A stretch of 64,000 bases of DNA from a bacterium (GCA_016125225.1 WGME01000028.1:81404-145403); one strand, 5' to 3'; shown: positions 26,830 to 36,962, numbered from the stretch's first letter. Made by a program: numbers and translations. The notes: generated by a model not told the origin, from the sequence alone.

Positions 26830-28275
26830 ATGAAATTCGCACAATTGGGGCTTTCGACGCCCATCACCCGTGCCATCGCGAAAGCGGGGCTGGTCACTCC
26901 CACACCCATCCAAGTGCTCGCGATTCCAGAGGCTCTTGCCGGTCGCGATGTTCTCGGTGCCGCCGAGACGGGGACCGGGAAAACCGCGGCTTTCGCATTA
27001 CCTCTGCTACAACGCCTCAGTAAAACCACTCCGCCCCGCCACCCACTTCTCCACCGCGTGCGGGCCTTGATCATCACGCCGACCCGTGAGTTGGCACTCC
27101 AAATCGGTCAGCAGTTCACGAGTCTCGGTCGCTATTGTGGCCTGACTCATGCCACGCTGGTGACACCGGGTGACCGACTGCTCCGCAGCATCGACATTCT
27201 GATTGCAACTCCCGAACGGCTTCTCGATCTGCATCAGCATGGCGGAGTTGACCTTCGGGCGGTCGAAATCCTGGTGATCGATGAAGCCGATCGCCTGCTC
27301 GATATGAATCGTCTGCCCGATGTGCAGCGGATCATCAGTCAGTTGCCACTCGATCGGCAGACCATGTTGTATTCGGCGACGCTGCCTGCCGCCATCAATT
27401 CTCTGGCCGATGTGATTTTGCGGGAACCAGCTCGGATTCGTATTCCACCGACGCAAAAAGCCACCGATGCTGTCCGCCAGTCGGTCAGCTTCGTATCGCG
27501 TCCGCAGAAGACATCTCTGTTGGTGGCCTGGCTGAATCAGCACCATGTCGACCGGGCGATCGTCTTCACGCGCACCAAGCACGGGGCCGATCGCGTTGTT
27601 CGTCAACTTCTCACCTGTGGCATCCGGGCGGAAGCCATCCACGGGGAAAAGACACTCGCGGCCCGACAGGAAACTCTGGCCCGGTTCAAAGCCGCACACC
27701 CGCCGATTCTCGTGGCGACCGACTTGGCCGCTCGTGGTATCGATGTCGACCATGTCTCGCACGTGCTGAATTACGACCTGCCGCTGGAACCGGAAACCTA
27801 TATCCACCGCGTCGGTCGCATGGCCAAAGCCGGGGCGAAAGGCATGGCGGTCACGTTCTGCGACGACAGCGAACGCCCGTTGCTGAAGAGCATCGAGAAG
27901 CTGCTACGGCGGGAAATTCCCGTCGATAGTGCCACGCAACCGCTCGATCAGTTGCCCCGGACGAAGCTGGCTCCGTTGGAACCCGCCCCCACGCCTGCTC
28001 CACAACGGAAACCGCGACCTTCTCAGGCCGCGAAAGAAGCCGCTGCGGCTGAAGTGGTAACGCGAAAGCCTGTTTCGCGGGCTAAGCCTGTCAGTTCCTC
28101 ACACCGGACCTCTTCCAAGGCCATAGAAGCGACTGGCAAGACCAAGGCAACTGAGCGTTCGCGAACTAAGACGCAGGCCAAAGCCAAGGTGGAAACCCGC
28201 AGCAAACGGAATACTGCTTCGTCAAAGAAGACGCCGGTTCCCGCGCGGGGGGCCGTGGCTTCACGGCGTCGCTAA
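26830..28275 (+). CDS. DEAD-box ATP-dependent RNA helicase
   Basis: A 481-aa protein with two RecA-like domains. All main motifs are visible: the Q-motif region (FAQLGLSTPITRAIAKAG), AETGTGKT, PTRELALQ, DEAD (DEADRLLD), SAT, ATDLAARGID and HRVGRMAKAG. The core resembles the RhlE group. From about residue 375 a long Lys/Arg/Ala/Ser-rich tail (KKTPVPARGAVASRRR at the end) replaces the usual short basic extension and probably binds RNA. Likely roles are ribosome assembly or RNA turnover in the cytoplasm. The gene is followed after 54 bp by a GDSL hydrolase. Confidence 0.92.
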   Translation: MKFAQLGLSTPITRAIAKAGLVTPTPIQVLAIPEALAGRDVLGAAETGTGKTAAFALPLLQRLSKTTPPRHPLLHRVRALIITPTRELALQIGQQFTSLGRYCGLTHATLVTPGDRLLRSIDILIATPERLLDLHQHGGVDLRAVEILVIDEADRLLDMNRLPDVQRIISQLPLDRQTMLYSATLPAAINSLADVILREPARIRIPPTQKATDAVRQSVSFVSRPQKTSLLVAWLNQHHVDRAIVFTRTKHGADRVVRQLLTCGIRAEAIHGEKTLAARQETLARFKAAHPPILVATDLAARGIDVDHVSHVLNYDLPLEPETYIHRVGRMAKAGAKGMAVTFCDDSERPLLKSIEKLLRREIPVDSATQPLDQLPRTKLAPLEPAPTPAPQRKPRPSQAAKEAAAAEVVTRKPVSRAKPVSSSHRTSSKAIEATGKTKATERSRTKTQAKAKVETRSKRNTASSKKTPVPARGAVASRRR

Positions 28276-28329
28276 TGCAGACAGTCTGAACCGATTTTGA
28301 TCAAGCGATTGCCAATTGGAGCTGCGCTC

Positions 28330-29082
28330 ATGGGATCTGCACGGACTCTGTGGTTAACTTTGGTCTGTGGTTTGGCTGTTGCGATGGCCGCCCCGTCTTT
28401 TGCACAAGACACAGCCAAGGCGAAAAAGAAGGCCGCTCCCAACCCGGCCTTTGCCCCAGTCACCGATGTCGCTGGGTTACCCCGAGTGCTGATCATTGGG
28501 GATTCAATCTCCATCGGCTACACGGTGGATGTCCGCGAGATGCTGGCAGGCAAGGCAAATGTGCATCGCATCCCCACGAATGGTGGCCCGACGACGAACG
28601 GTCTCAAGAACATCGATGCCTGGCTGGGGGACAAACCATGGGATGTGATTCACTTTAACTGGGGTCTGCACGATCTGAAGTACATCACGCCCGATAACCC
28701 GGCCGCCCTCGCCGATCCCAAACTGCCGGACAGTCGCCAGCAGGTGCCACTCGACGAGTACGAACAGAATCTCGCCAAGCTGGTGGAACGGATGAAAGCG
28801 ACCGGGGCGACCCTCATCTGGTGCAGCACGACCCCAGTGCCGGAAGGTTCGGCTGGTCGCATCGCCGGTGACGAGCAGAAATACAACGCCGCCGCCGCCC
28901 AAGTGATGACGACCGCCGGGGTCCAGACCAACGACCTGTGTGCTTACGCGCAGCCGAAGCTGGCGGAAATTCAACTCCCGAAGAATGTCCACTACACTCC
29001 GGCGGGCTCGAAAGTCCTCGCTGAGAAAGTCGCCGCCGAAATTACAGCCGCTCTTGAGCAGCGGGCCAAAGCCGCGAAGTAA
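28330..29082 (+). CDS. Secreted SGNH/GDSL-type hydrolase
   Basis: A 250-aa protein with a signal peptide ([19 protein letters not shown], cleavage near SFAQ). The SGNH blocks are present: block [13 protein letters not shown] with nucleophile S59, block II GGPTTNG, block [11 protein letters not shown], and block V HYTPAG with H221. Such enzymes cleave esters, commonly acetyl groups on polysaccharides. The ATG at 28330 has GGAG 8 nt upstream and begins the signal peptide; a TTG at 28297 is possible but less likely. A strong hairpin follows 24 bp after the stop. Confidence 0.87.
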   Translation: MGSARTLWLTLVCGLAVAMAAPSFAQDTAKAKKKAAPNPAFAPVTDVAGLPRVLIIGDSISIGYTVDVREMLAGKANVHRIPTNGGPTTNGLKNIDAWLGDKPWDVIHFNWGLHDLKYITPDNPAALADPKLPDSRQQVPLDEYEQNLAKLVERMKATGATLIWCSTTPVPEGSAGRIAGDEQKYNAAAAQVMTTAGVQTNDLCAYAQPKLAEIQLPKNVHYTPAGSKVLAEKVAAEITAALEQRAKAAK

Positions 29083-29106
29083 GCGCTATAGACAATTGCC
29101 GAATAG

Positions 29107-29138
29107 AGAAGCCCACCCATAGCGATGGGTGGGCTTCT
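29107..29138. terminator. Bidirectional hairpin terminator
   Basis: AGAAGCCCACCCAT and ATGGGTGGGCTTCT form a perfect 14-bp stem with a 4-nt loop (AGCG). It lies between the ends of two convergent genes (GDSL hydrolase and Gfo/Idh oxidoreductase). AT-rich sequence follows on both sides but without a long T-run. Confidence 0.8.
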
Positions 29139-29152
29139 AATCGTATCTCTCG

Positions 29153-30496
29153 TTAGCTGCTCAGGCCTTCGACTTCCCAGCCGTTGCGGTAGGCTTTGCG
29201 GATGTAGCGGTTCGGCTCGCGCAGGTTAATTACCTTCATTTCGGCGGCGTTCCACTCCAGCGTCTGCTCGGGGAAGTGCGTGGCAATGCCCCCCAGCAGC
29301 ACCCATTCGGTGAGCGGACCGGCATAGCCGAAATGAGCTGATGTTTTGCCTTCACCCCGCACGGCATCAATGAAGCTGTGCCAGTGATTGACAGGTTCGA
29401 GTTGCGGATACTCAACGTCATTGAAACTGTCCGCCGGGTAGAGCGTCGGCATGGCGATGTGGGGCAGCAGCATCGCCCCTTTGGAACCGACGAATAGCGA
29501 ACCCTGTCCCGGAGGATTCGCCCCTTCGAGTTTCGCGAGTGCCTCTGCCGACGGCTTCTGATCGCCATCGTACCAGGTCAGTTTGATGCCTTCCGGGGCG
29601 CTGAATTCGGTCTTCGGGAAGTGGAATTCAACGATGACATCGTTCCCCCAGTTGTGTTCGGTCGGACGACTGCCAATCGACTTGACCGCCGTGGGAGCCG
29701 TCAATGCCAGGGCTTTGCAGACCGGGTCGAGAATATGGCAACCCATGTCGCCGAAGGTTCCGGTGCCGAAGTCGAGCCGCTTCCGCCAGTTACCAGGGTG
29801 ATAGTACCCGCCCCCGATGAATGGCCGCATGGCACAGACACCCAGCCATTTGTCCCAGTCGAGCGATTCCGGCACGGCATCCATCCGGTCGGGTCGGGGA
29901 GTCGGGTCGCCCCATTTCTTGTCACTCCAGGTGTGCACGGTATGCACCGGGCCAATCGCCCCCGATTGAATCAGATGCACCGCCGTGCGGTACTGATTAC
30001 TGGAATGAATCTGAATGCCCATCTGCGTGACGAGTTTTTTCTCGGCGGCCACTTCCGCCAACCGACGCGATTCGTAGATGTCATGCGTTAACGGCTTCTG
30101 GCCATACACATGCAGTCCACGATTCATTGAGGCCATGCCTTGGGGGGCATGCATATGGTCCGGCGTGGAGACATTCACGCAATCGAGGTTCTTCTCTTCC
30201 TTGTCGAGCATCTCCCGCCAGTCCTGGTAGACCTTGCAGTTCGGGAATTGCTGCCGCAGATCGACCGCCCGGGAAAGATCGACTTCGGCGACAGCCACGA
30301 GTTCCACATTCGGATGGCTGGTGATGGCCCGCAGATCGGCCCCGGCCATGCCGTTGGCTCCAAAGCTGGCGTGACGGACTTTTCCGCTGGGAGGGGCAGC
30401 GAGTGTCCAGTTGGCGATCGCCGGAGCGAAGATCCCCGCAGCAGCAGCTTGTTTAAGGAAGGTACGACGCGTCGATCCGGTGCGTGGAGCCATCAT
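29153..30496 (-). CDS. Tat-exported Gfo/Idh/MocA family oxidoreductase
   Basis: A 447-aa protein. The N-terminus carries a twin-arginine signal (STRRTFLKQAAAAGIFAPA), so it is exported folded with its cofactor. A Rossmann nucleotide-binding domain follows (HASFGANGMAGADLRAITSH, VELVAVAEVD, DCVNVSTPDHMH), then the Gfo/Idh C-terminal substrate domain with GEGKTSAHFGYAGPLTEWVLLG. The EKP-type motif appears as QKPLTHDI. Planctomycetes have large families of these periplasmic NAD(P)-dependent sugar or polyol oxidoreductases; the substrate is not predictable. It diverges from the DUF1549 operon. Confidence 0.9.
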   Translation of the reverse strand: MMAPRTGSTRRTFLKQAAAAGIFAPAIANWTLAAPPSGKVRHASFGANGMAGADLRAITSHPNVELVAVAEVDLSRAVDLRQQFPNCKVYQDWREMLDKEEKNLDCVNVSTPDHMHAPQGMASMNRGLHVYGQKPLTHDIYESRRLAEVAAEKKLVTQMGIQIHSSNQYRTAVHLIQSGAIGPVHTVHTWSDKKWGDPTPRPDRMDAVPESLDWDKWLGVCAMRPFIGGGYYHPGNWRKRLDFGTGTFGDMGCHILDPVCKALALTAPTAVKSIGSRPTEHNWGNDVIVEFHFPKTEFSAPEGIKLTWYDGDQKPSAEALAKLEGANPPGQGSLFVGSKGAMLLPHIAMPTLYPADSFNDVEYPQLEPVNHWHSFIDAVRGEGKTSAHFGYAGPLTEWVLLGGIATHFPEQTLEWNAAEMKVINLREPNRYIRKAYRNGWEVEGLSS

Positions 30497-30718
30497 TCGA
30501 TCTCACAAGGGGTTACAGCGAACTGATGACGTCGCGATTCGAGGCGATGGACGTCTTTCACGCATCGTAACAGCCTGATATGTCAGCGTCACCTCTTAAC
30601 CGGCAGAATCGTCCAAAGTCCGGTGGTTACTCATGTTCTGCACTGGAAACGTCGATCAGGTAGACGTATATTGATACGAGCGCTGCCTTCCTGCCATTTT
30701 GATCCCGCCCGAGCCACC

Positions 30719-33184
30719 ATGCCTGTTCGCCCACTGGCCGCCGTGTGCAGCTTTGTGTTGGTATTGTTCAATACCAGCGTTCTTCCCGCGGCCGACAGCC
30801 CAGCGTCTCGCATTGTTGTGCAGCCTGCTGCGATTTCCTTGAAAGGGCAGGGGGCGGGTGCTCAAGTCGTCTTGACGGTGACCGAAAATGGTCGCCAGAT
30901 CGATCTGACACGTGAAGCCGAATTGGAATGGCTCGGCGCGGGGAACGTGGTCCAGATCGATGACCACCGGATGATCTCCGCCATGGGCGATGGACAGGGC
31001 GAACTGCGAGTTCGCCTCCGCAGTCTCGATCAACGCATTCCGGTCACAGTCACTGGCGTGACGGTCCCGCCCCCGGTCGATTTCGATCAGGAAGTGCAAC
31101 CGGTGCTCACCAAGTTCTCCTGCAATGCGGGGACCTGTCACGGAAAACAACGCGGTCAGAACGGCTTTCAACTTTCACTGCTGGGGTTCGATTCTGACTT
31201 CGATTTTGATGCGTTGGTGAAAGAAGGCCGTGGTCGTCGGACATCGGCGACGGTCCCCGTCAGCAGTCTGTTGTTGCAAAAGCCCTGTGGCGGCGTGCCT
31301 CATGGCGGCGGTGTTCGCATCACCAAAGATTCCCCAGCGTATGACCTGCTGGAACGTTGGATTGCCGATGGATTGCCACGCCGTATCGATAATACCCCGG
31401 TGGTGCTGTCAGTCGCGGTCTTTCCGTCGGAAGTGGTCCTGGGTCGAGAATCGCGGCATCAACTCCGCGTCGTCGCGACTTATTCTGATGGCAGCGAACG
31501 GGATGTCACACAATGGGCCTCGTTCCAATCGAGTGATGCCCCGATCGCCGAAGTCGATGAACGGGGCTTGATCACGGCGGGTTCGATTCTCGGTGACGCG
31601 GCGATCATGGCCCGCTTTCAGGGGCAGATCACGGTGGCCTCGGTGCTGGTACCCCATCCCCAACCGGCGGAAGCGGCTCAGTATGCCAACCTGCCCATTC
31701 CCACATATATTGATGGTCTGGTCTGGAAACGGCTGCAGAAACTCGGCATCACTCCCTCGGCTGAAGCCCCGGAAGCAACCGTGTTGCGGCGGTTGTATCT
31801 CGACATCATCGGCCGAGGCCCAACCGCAGAAGAAGCCCGCAGCTATCTCGACAGCACGGCCTCCGACAAACGATCGCAACTGATCGACTCGTTACTACAG
31901 CATCCCGAATACGCCGAGCATTGGGCCAGCAAATGGGCCGACCTGTTAAGACCGAATCCGTATCACGTGGGCATCAAGGCGACGCTCAACTACGACCAGT
32001 GGATTCGGCAGGCATTCCGTCGGAATATGCCTTATGACCAGTTCGTACGGGAACTGGTGACGGCACAGGGGAGCACCTTCCGGCATGGCAATGCGACGCT
32101 GTACCGGAACCGTCGCACGCCCGACGAACTGACGACGCAAATCAGCCAACTCTTCCTGGGTGTGCGGCTCGAATGTGCCAAGTGCCATCAGCATCCCTTC
32201 GAAGTCTACAGCCAACGCGATTTCTACAGTTTTGCGGCGTTCTTTGCCCGCGTGGGTCGCAAGGGGACTGGCATCTCGGCTCCCATCTCCGGATCGGAAG
32301 AATTCATTTTCGTCGCCGACAAAGGGTCCGTGAGCCATCCGCTAACGGGCGAAACGCTTACGCCGAAGCCGCTCAAAGGTGAACCGCTCGAAATCGCCGT
32401 AGGGGCTGATCCACGGGAAGCGTTGGTCGATTGGATGACGGCGGCTGAGAACCCGTACTTCAGTCGCGTGATTGCGAACCGTGTCTGGGCCGACCTGATG
32501 GGCCGCGGACTGGTCGAACCGGTCGATGATCTGCGGGGCACCAACCCACCTTCCAACCCCGAATTGCTCGATGCGCTCGCCGACGATTTGAAGTCGCATG
32601 GTTACGATCTGAAACATCTGATTCGCAGTATCACCAACTCGCAGGTCTATGCCCTCAGTTCAGTGCCCAGCGAAACCAATGCGGCCGATCATCGCAACTT
32701 CTCGCGGCACTATCGGCAGCGACTTCGCGCGGAAACGTTGTACGACACATTGACCCAAATCACCGGGGATGCCGACCGGTTCGATGCGATGCCGGCAGAC
32801 TCCCGCGCGAAAGAACTCTGGACGGTCCGTGTCGATTCGCTGTTTCTGGATGCTTTCAGCCGCCAGGACCCGAATCAGGACCCGCCCTGTGAACGCAACA
32901 CCGAACCCACCATCGTGCAGGCCCTGCACCTGATGAACTCGAAAGATTTGTACCAACGAGTGACTGCCAAAGACGGCCGGGCGGCGGATCTGGCCGAGCG
33001 GGAACTGTCACCAGAGCAGATCGTCGAAGAAGTCTACCTTGCGGTATATGGCCGGCGTCCCTCAGCGGATGAATTGTCGATTGCGGTGACCGATTTCCCC
33101 ACCGATCCCAAAGACCGGCGGGTTTTGATTGAAGACTTGATGTGGGCGCTCATCAACACTGCGGAATTTGTGTTTGAAGATTGA
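30719..33184 (+). CDS. DUF1549/DUF1553 planctomycete surface protein with Ig-like domain
   Basis: An 821-aa exported protein (signal peptide MPVRPLAAVCSFVLVLFNTS). Order of parts: a Big2/Ig-like domain at about 30-115, a cysteine motif C135-x4-C140-H141 (CNAGTCHGK), a second Ig-like segment near 225-310, DUF1549 from about 320 to 530 with C486-x2-C489-H490 (ECAKCHQHPFE), then DUF1553 to the C-terminus (NPYFSRVIANRVWADLMGRGL). These proteins belong to the planctomycete cytochrome-like families of unknown function. The ATG at 30719 is chosen because it begins the signal sequence; the frame to 30623 adds 32 unlikely residues. It leads an operon with the next two genes. Confidence 0.9.
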   Translation: MPVRPLAAVCSFVLVLFNTSVLPAADSPASRIVVQPAAISLKGQGAGAQVVLTVTENGRQIDLTREAELEWLGAGNVVQIDDHRMISAMGDGQGELRVRLRSLDQRIPVTVTGVTVPPPVDFDQEVQPVLTKFSCNAGTCHGKQRGQNGFQLSLLGFDSDFDFDALVKEGRGRRTSATVPVSSLLLQKPCGGVPHGGGVRITKDSPAYDLLERWIADGLPRRIDNTPVVLSVAVFPSEVVLGRESRHQLRVVATYSDGSERDVTQWASFQSSDAPIAEVDERGLITAGSILGDAAIMARFQGQITVASVLVPHPQPAEAAQYANLPIPTYIDGLVWKRLQKLGITPSAEAPEATVLRRLYLDIIGRGPTAEEARSYLDSTASDKRSQLIDSLLQHPEYAEHWASKWADLLRPNPYHVGIKATLNYDQWIRQAFRRNMPYDQFVRELVTAQGSTFRHGNATLYRNRRTPDELTTQISQLFLGVRLECAKCHQHPFEVYSQRDFYSFAAFFARVGRKGTGISAPISGSEEFIFVADKGSVSHPLTGETLTPKPLKGEPLEIAVGADPREALVDWMTAAENPYFSRVIANRVWADLMGRGLVEPVDDLRGTNPPSNPELLDALADDLKSHGYDLKHLIRSITNSQVYALSSVPSETNAADHRNFSRHYRQRLRAETLYDTLTQITGDADRFDAMPADSRAKELWTVRVDSLFLDAFSRQDPNQDPPCERNTEPTIVQALHLMNSKDLYQRVTAKDGRAADLAERELSPEQIVEEVYLAVYGRRPSADELSIAVTDFPTDPKDRRVLIEDLMWALINTAEFVFED

Positions 33185-33229
33185 ACCGGGTCACCGGCTT
33201 GACGGTGAATCTCGACGGGAGTGGATGGC

Positions 33230-34558
33230 ATGGACTTCATGAACTGTGCGGGTGTGCGACGACGGAGTTTCCTCCAGCTCGGTTTGGGGGGCTTGCTGGG
33301 TGGGACGGTGTTCCAGTCACTCACCTCTCAACTTGCCGCATCTCCCACGGCTGCCAATCCAGCTGCTGTGGCGAAAAGCTGCATCCTGATCTGGCTGGAT
33401 GGCGGGCCGACTCACTACGAAACGTTTGACCCAAAACCGCTGGCCCCTTCAGAAATCCGGGGGGAGTTCGCTCCCATTCCGACGCAGACGCCGGGTTATC
33501 ATTTCTCGCAGCACATGACGAAGCTGGCGGCGATGTCGAACAAGCTCGCCGTGATTCGTTCCATTTGCCATGAGCAGGGGAATCATGGGGCGGGTAATCA
33601 CTACATGATGACCGGAGCCCCGCCGCGTATTCCCGTCGGTTGCGGGGCTTTCGTCAGCTTCCATCCCAGCATGGGTTCCGCGGTCGCGCATCAGCGGGGA
33701 CATCAGAATGGATTGCCGGCCTACTTCTCGCTGCCATCGATGACACGTTCCGGCGGCCCGAACTTCCTGGGTGCCCAGTATGCCCCGTTCGCGGTGCCGA
33801 ATGATCCTAACAATACCAATTTCCGCGTGCGGGATGTAGCCCTGCCGGAAGGCGTCAATGAAGAACGCTTCGAACGCCGCCAGTCGGTCCGCCGCCGTGT
33901 CGATCAACTGGTTCGCATCACCGATGCCGCCGCTGCCGACCCGGTCCGAGCCCTGGATGAATATTATCAGCAGGGCCAAGATTTGATGTTGTCGTCGACC
34001 GCCCAAGCGGCCTTCAACATTCATGCGGAGTCCGATGAAGTCCGCCAGGCTTATGGTCGCAATTCGTTCGGTCAACGGGCGCTGTTATCGCGGCGGCTGG
34101 TGGAAGCGGGTGTGCCCTTCGTGGTTCTCAATGAAGGGGGCTGGGATCACCACACGAATCTCTTCACCAGTTGCTCGAAGCGGCTGCCGGAAGTTGATAA
34201 CACGGTGGCGACGTTGATCAGCGATCTGGAACAAAGGGGCCTGCTCGATTCGACACTGGTGGTCATGCTGGGGGAATTCGGCCGCACACCGAAGATCAAT
34301 AAAGATGGCGGCCGCGACCACTGGTCCAATGCCATGTCGGTCTTGATGGCTGGGGCAAAGATTCCCGGTGGACAGATCATCGGGGCGACCGATCGGCAAG
34401 GTTACTCGGCGGTCGAACGCGTGCTGTCACCGGAAAACTTTGTGTCGAGCATCTACCGTAAGCTGGGCCTCGATCCCAACATGGTGCTCTACACACCGCA
34501 AGGTCGGCCGTCGCACCTCGTGAGTGATCCCACTCCGATCGACGAACTCTTCGCATAG
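33230..34558 (+). CDS. DUF1501 protein with Tat signal
   Basis: A 442-aa protein. The twin-arginine signal is near the N-terminus (VRRRSFLQLGLGGLLG). The body is the sulfatase-like DUF1501 fold with CILIWLDGGPTHYETFDPK, a GNHGAGNHYMMTG segment and ALLSRRLVEAGVPFVVLNE. The ATG at 33230 has GGGAG 8 nt upstream; the in-frame GTG at 33221 overlaps that ribosome site. It sits 45 bp after the DUF1549 gene and 12 bp before the PPC gene. DUF1549 and DUF1501 genes are paired throughout planctomycetes, which suggests a shared exported complex. Function unknown. Confidence 0.92.
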   Translation: MDFMNCAGVRRRSFLQLGLGGLLGGTVFQSLTSQLAASPTAANPAAVAKSCILIWLDGGPTHYETFDPKPLAPSEIRGEFAPIPTQTPGYHFSQHMTKLAAMSNKLAVIRSICHEQGNHGAGNHYMMTGAPPRIPVGCGAFVSFHPSMGSAVAHQRGHQNGLPAYFSLPSMTRSGGPNFLGAQYAPFAVPNDPNNTNFRVRDVALPEGVNEERFERRQSVRRRVDQLVRITDAAAADPVRALDEYYQQGQDLMLSSTAQAAFNIHAESDEVRQAYGRNSFGQRALLSRRLVEAGVPFVVLNEGGWDHHTNLFTSCSKRLPEVDNTVATLISDLEQRGLLDSTLVVMLGEFGRTPKINKDGGRDHWSNAMSVLMAGAKIPGGQIIGATDRQGYSAVERVLSPENFVSSIYRKLGLDPNMVLYTPQGRPSHLVSDPTPIDELFA

Positions 34559-34570
34559 ACAGGAATCCAG

Positions 34571-36229
34571 GTGCCAAGCGGGTGCTCTCAATTTCGACTG
34601 GTCGTTCGACTCCTGGCGTGCCTGACAGTGAGTTTGTGCCTGGGTGTTGATGACAGCGTCTTGGCTGCGGCTCCTGATGTCACGGCGCTTTATCCTGCCG
34701 GAGGACGTCGTGGCAGCGAAGTGGTCGTGAAGCTGGAAGGCAAAGTCGATCCCGCATCGTTACAACTCCGCGTGAATGTCCCCGGTATCGAACTGATCGG
34801 TCCGGAGGGAAAGGACAGCGTTAAACTTCGCATTGCCGAAGATGCCCCCCTGGGTCCTGTCTGGTTGACCTTTTACAACCCAGACGGAGTGAGCACGCAA
34901 CGCCCGTTTGTGATCGGTCAACTCCCAGAGTCTTTGGAGTCCGAGCCCAATAACAAGCAGACGGGGATCGATTCGACGGTGGATTTGCCACTGGTCATGA
35001 ACGGCGTGCTTGCCAAGTCTGGTGATGTCGACACCTTTGCGGTTTCGCTGAAGGCTGGCGAAACCCTGGTCGCCATGCTGGATGCCTTGCAGACCTTCGG
35101 CTCACCGATGGATGGTCTGCTCCAAGTCGCCGATGAGGCCGGCTTTGTCATCGCCCAGAATGATGATGCGCCCGATTTTGATCCGCGTGTGACCATGACG
35201 GCACCGCGTGACGGCCGTTACTTCGTACGGGTTTTCGCATTTCCCGCGGCACCAGACAGCAGCATTCGCTTCTCCGGGGCTGCGACTTATGTGTATCGAC
35301 TGACATTGACCACCGGCCCGGTCATCACGCGCTGGTCTCCACCAGCCATCACCGCCGCCACAGGTACGACGTTGAAAGGACATGGCTGGAACACGTTGGA
35401 AGACGGGCACGCACTCGAAATAACCGCAGCAGCTGCGGGCGTGTTGCCGGTCTCGTCCCCCGATGTTTCCGTGGCATCACCGGTCTGGGTCTCGGCATTC
35501 CCGGTCACGACTGCCGCCGGAGACAATACGCGCGAGACACCACAATCGATCACCTTGCCCATTTGCATCACCGGCCAATTGCTGACACGCAAGGCGGAAC
35601 AGGCTTGGAAGTTCACCGGCACCAAAGGTCAGAAGGTTCATCTTCGCCTGGCGACACGATCGCTGAATTCTCCGCTGGATGCAGTCGTGCAGATTTTTGA
35701 TGCCACCGGCAAACGGCTGCAGCAATATGACGATGCCGTTCATGGTGATGCTGAGATCGATACTGAGTTCACGCTGCCCGCTGATGGTGATTTTACCGTG
35801 AGCATTGGCGAACGATTCTGGCATGCGGGCGGCGATTACATTTATGCCTGCGAATTGTCGCCGTCTCAGCCGGACATAGAGTTGACCGTCGCTGCGAACT
35901 CTTACCTCCTCAAACCCGGTGAATCGCTGGAAATCCCTGTCAGCATCGATCGCCGCCGTGGAATGAACCAAGCCGTGCAGATTACGGCTGTTGATCTTCC
36001 CGAAGGAGTCACCGCCGATCCCGTTGTGTCGGAAGCCAAAGGGGACTCGTCCAAGAGTGTCAAACTGGTCCTGAAATCGACGCGGACAGAACCTTGGTTA
36101 GGTGCCTTGTTGATTGTGGGAACCACGCAGGACGAAGCGAAGCACGAGCGGCGTGCCAGCGTGGCACCGGTGGCTCGCCAAACCGTGGCTCCTGAGGTGG
36201 TCCTGCACGTCTTGCCCGTCAAACCCTAG
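34571..36229 (+). CDS. Secreted pre-peptidase C-terminal (PPC) domain protein
   Basis: A 552-aa protein starting at a GTG with AGGA 8 nt upstream and a signal peptide (VVRLLACLTVSLCLGVDDSV). An Ig/TIG-like domain (VTALYPAGGRRGSEVVVKLEG) is followed by a first PPC domain (ESLESEPNNKQTG, GDVDTFAVSLKAGETL), a TIG-like linker domain, and a second PPC domain (KAEQAWKFTGTKGQKVHLRL). The C-terminal part is again beta-rich. There is no catalytic domain. It is the third gene of the DUF1549/DUF1501 operon, and similar three-gene sets are common in planctomycetes. It probably binds surface proteins or polysaccharide; this is inference. Confidence 0.82.
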   Translation: MPSGCSQFRLVVRLLACLTVSLCLGVDDSVLAAAPDVTALYPAGGRRGSEVVVKLEGKVDPASLQLRVNVPGIELIGPEGKDSVKLRIAEDAPLGPVWLTFYNPDGVSTQRPFVIGQLPESLESEPNNKQTGIDSTVDLPLVMNGVLAKSGDVDTFAVSLKAGETLVAMLDALQTFGSPMDGLLQVADEAGFVIAQNDDAPDFDPRVTMTAPRDGRYFVRVFAFPAAPDSSIRFSGAATYVYRLTLTTGPVITRWSPPAITAATGTTLKGHGWNTLEDGHALEITAAAAGVLPVSSPDVSVASPVWVSAFPVTTAAGDNTRETPQSITLPICITGQLLTRKAEQAWKFTGTKGQKVHLRLATRSLNSPLDAVVQIFDATGKRLQQYDDAVHGDAEIDTEFTLPADGDFTVSIGERFWHAGGDYIYACELSPSQPDIELTVAANSYLLKPGESLEIPVSIDRRRGMNQAVQITAVDLPEGVTADPVVSEAKGDSSKSVKLVLKSTRTEPWLGALLIVGTTQDEAKHERRASVAPVARQTVAPEVVLHVLPVKP

Positions 36230-36335
36230 ACGACACGGCAAAGACCGTCAAGCTAGGGCAATCTGACTTGCCATTCGAAATGTCCTCAACTCGCCGTGGG
36301 ACCCGTTCCGATGCCGAAGGGCAGGGGGAGATTCC

Positions 36336-36944
36336 ATGTCGTATCCAGACCATCGCCTGCTGGCCTGCCTCGCGATCTGCCTGCAAATGGCAGGACCGGC
36401 GAAAGCTGCCGATCCAACTCCCAATGCCGGTACGCCCCTCTCGATGGGGTTGCCGACTGCTGCTGCCCATTCGCCTCAGCCCACAGTGATTGTCCGCGGT
36501 GTCGGCGCAAACTCTCTGGGTCAGGTCGTCGGTTCGCCCCGCACCAACTCACCACGGGACGAGTTCCAGCAGCGCATCCAACAGGTTCAACAAGAACGCA
36601 TGCGGCAGGAATTCGAAGCGGCCCATCGGCCCACCGCGTGGCAATTGCAGAATCCCTCGGGCATTCAAAACCGCTATGGGGAATCGCAGTTCCATGTGAA
36701 TGGGTATCAGGCCCCCAATACTTACTTTGGTGCGGAGTATCGCCCTTGGTCGAACATGTCTGCCCCGCTGTTCGAGCCGCAGCAACCCCCCAACATCGTG
36801 CCGGTGCCACCTTTGACACAGACGGAAGTCATGGTCGCCCCCTACAGTTACTGGGGACCGCAAAACAACCTCTGGCATCAGGTCAGCCCGGCCGTAGGCA
36901 GCCCGAACCCGCTGGGGAGCTGGGATATTGGCCCCGGTTGGTGA
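36336..36944 (+). CDS. Small secreted Pro/Gln-rich protein of unknown function
   Basis: A 202-aa protein with a signal peptide (RLLACLAICLQMAGPAKA) and a strong ribosome site (GGGGGAG about 6 nt before the ATG). The mature part is low in charge and rich in Pro, Asn, Gln and Tyr, with a short helical Arg/Gln segment (EFQQRIQQVQQERMRQEFE) in the middle and a Trp/Tyr-rich tail. No domain is recognised. It ends 18 bp from the opposing PfkB kinase gene. Real expression is suggested by the signal peptide and ribosome site only. Confidence 0.62.
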   Translation: MSYPDHRLLACLAICLQMAGPAKAADPTPNAGTPLSMGLPTAAAHSPQPTVIVRGVGANSLGQVVGSPRTNSPRDEFQQRIQQVQQERMRQEFEAAHRPTAWQLQNPSGIQNRYGESQFHVNGYQAPNTYFGAEYRPWSNMSAPLFEPQQPPNIVPVPPLTQTEVMVAPYSYWGPQNNLWHQVSPAVGSPNPLGSWDIGPGW

Positions 36945-36962
36945 GCTCACCCTGACTGGGGC

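Noticed and set aside
26402..26842. 146-codon frame on the - strand
   Set aside because: It runs into the helicase start, and its product shows no recognisable family; kept only as a remark on a possible remnant.
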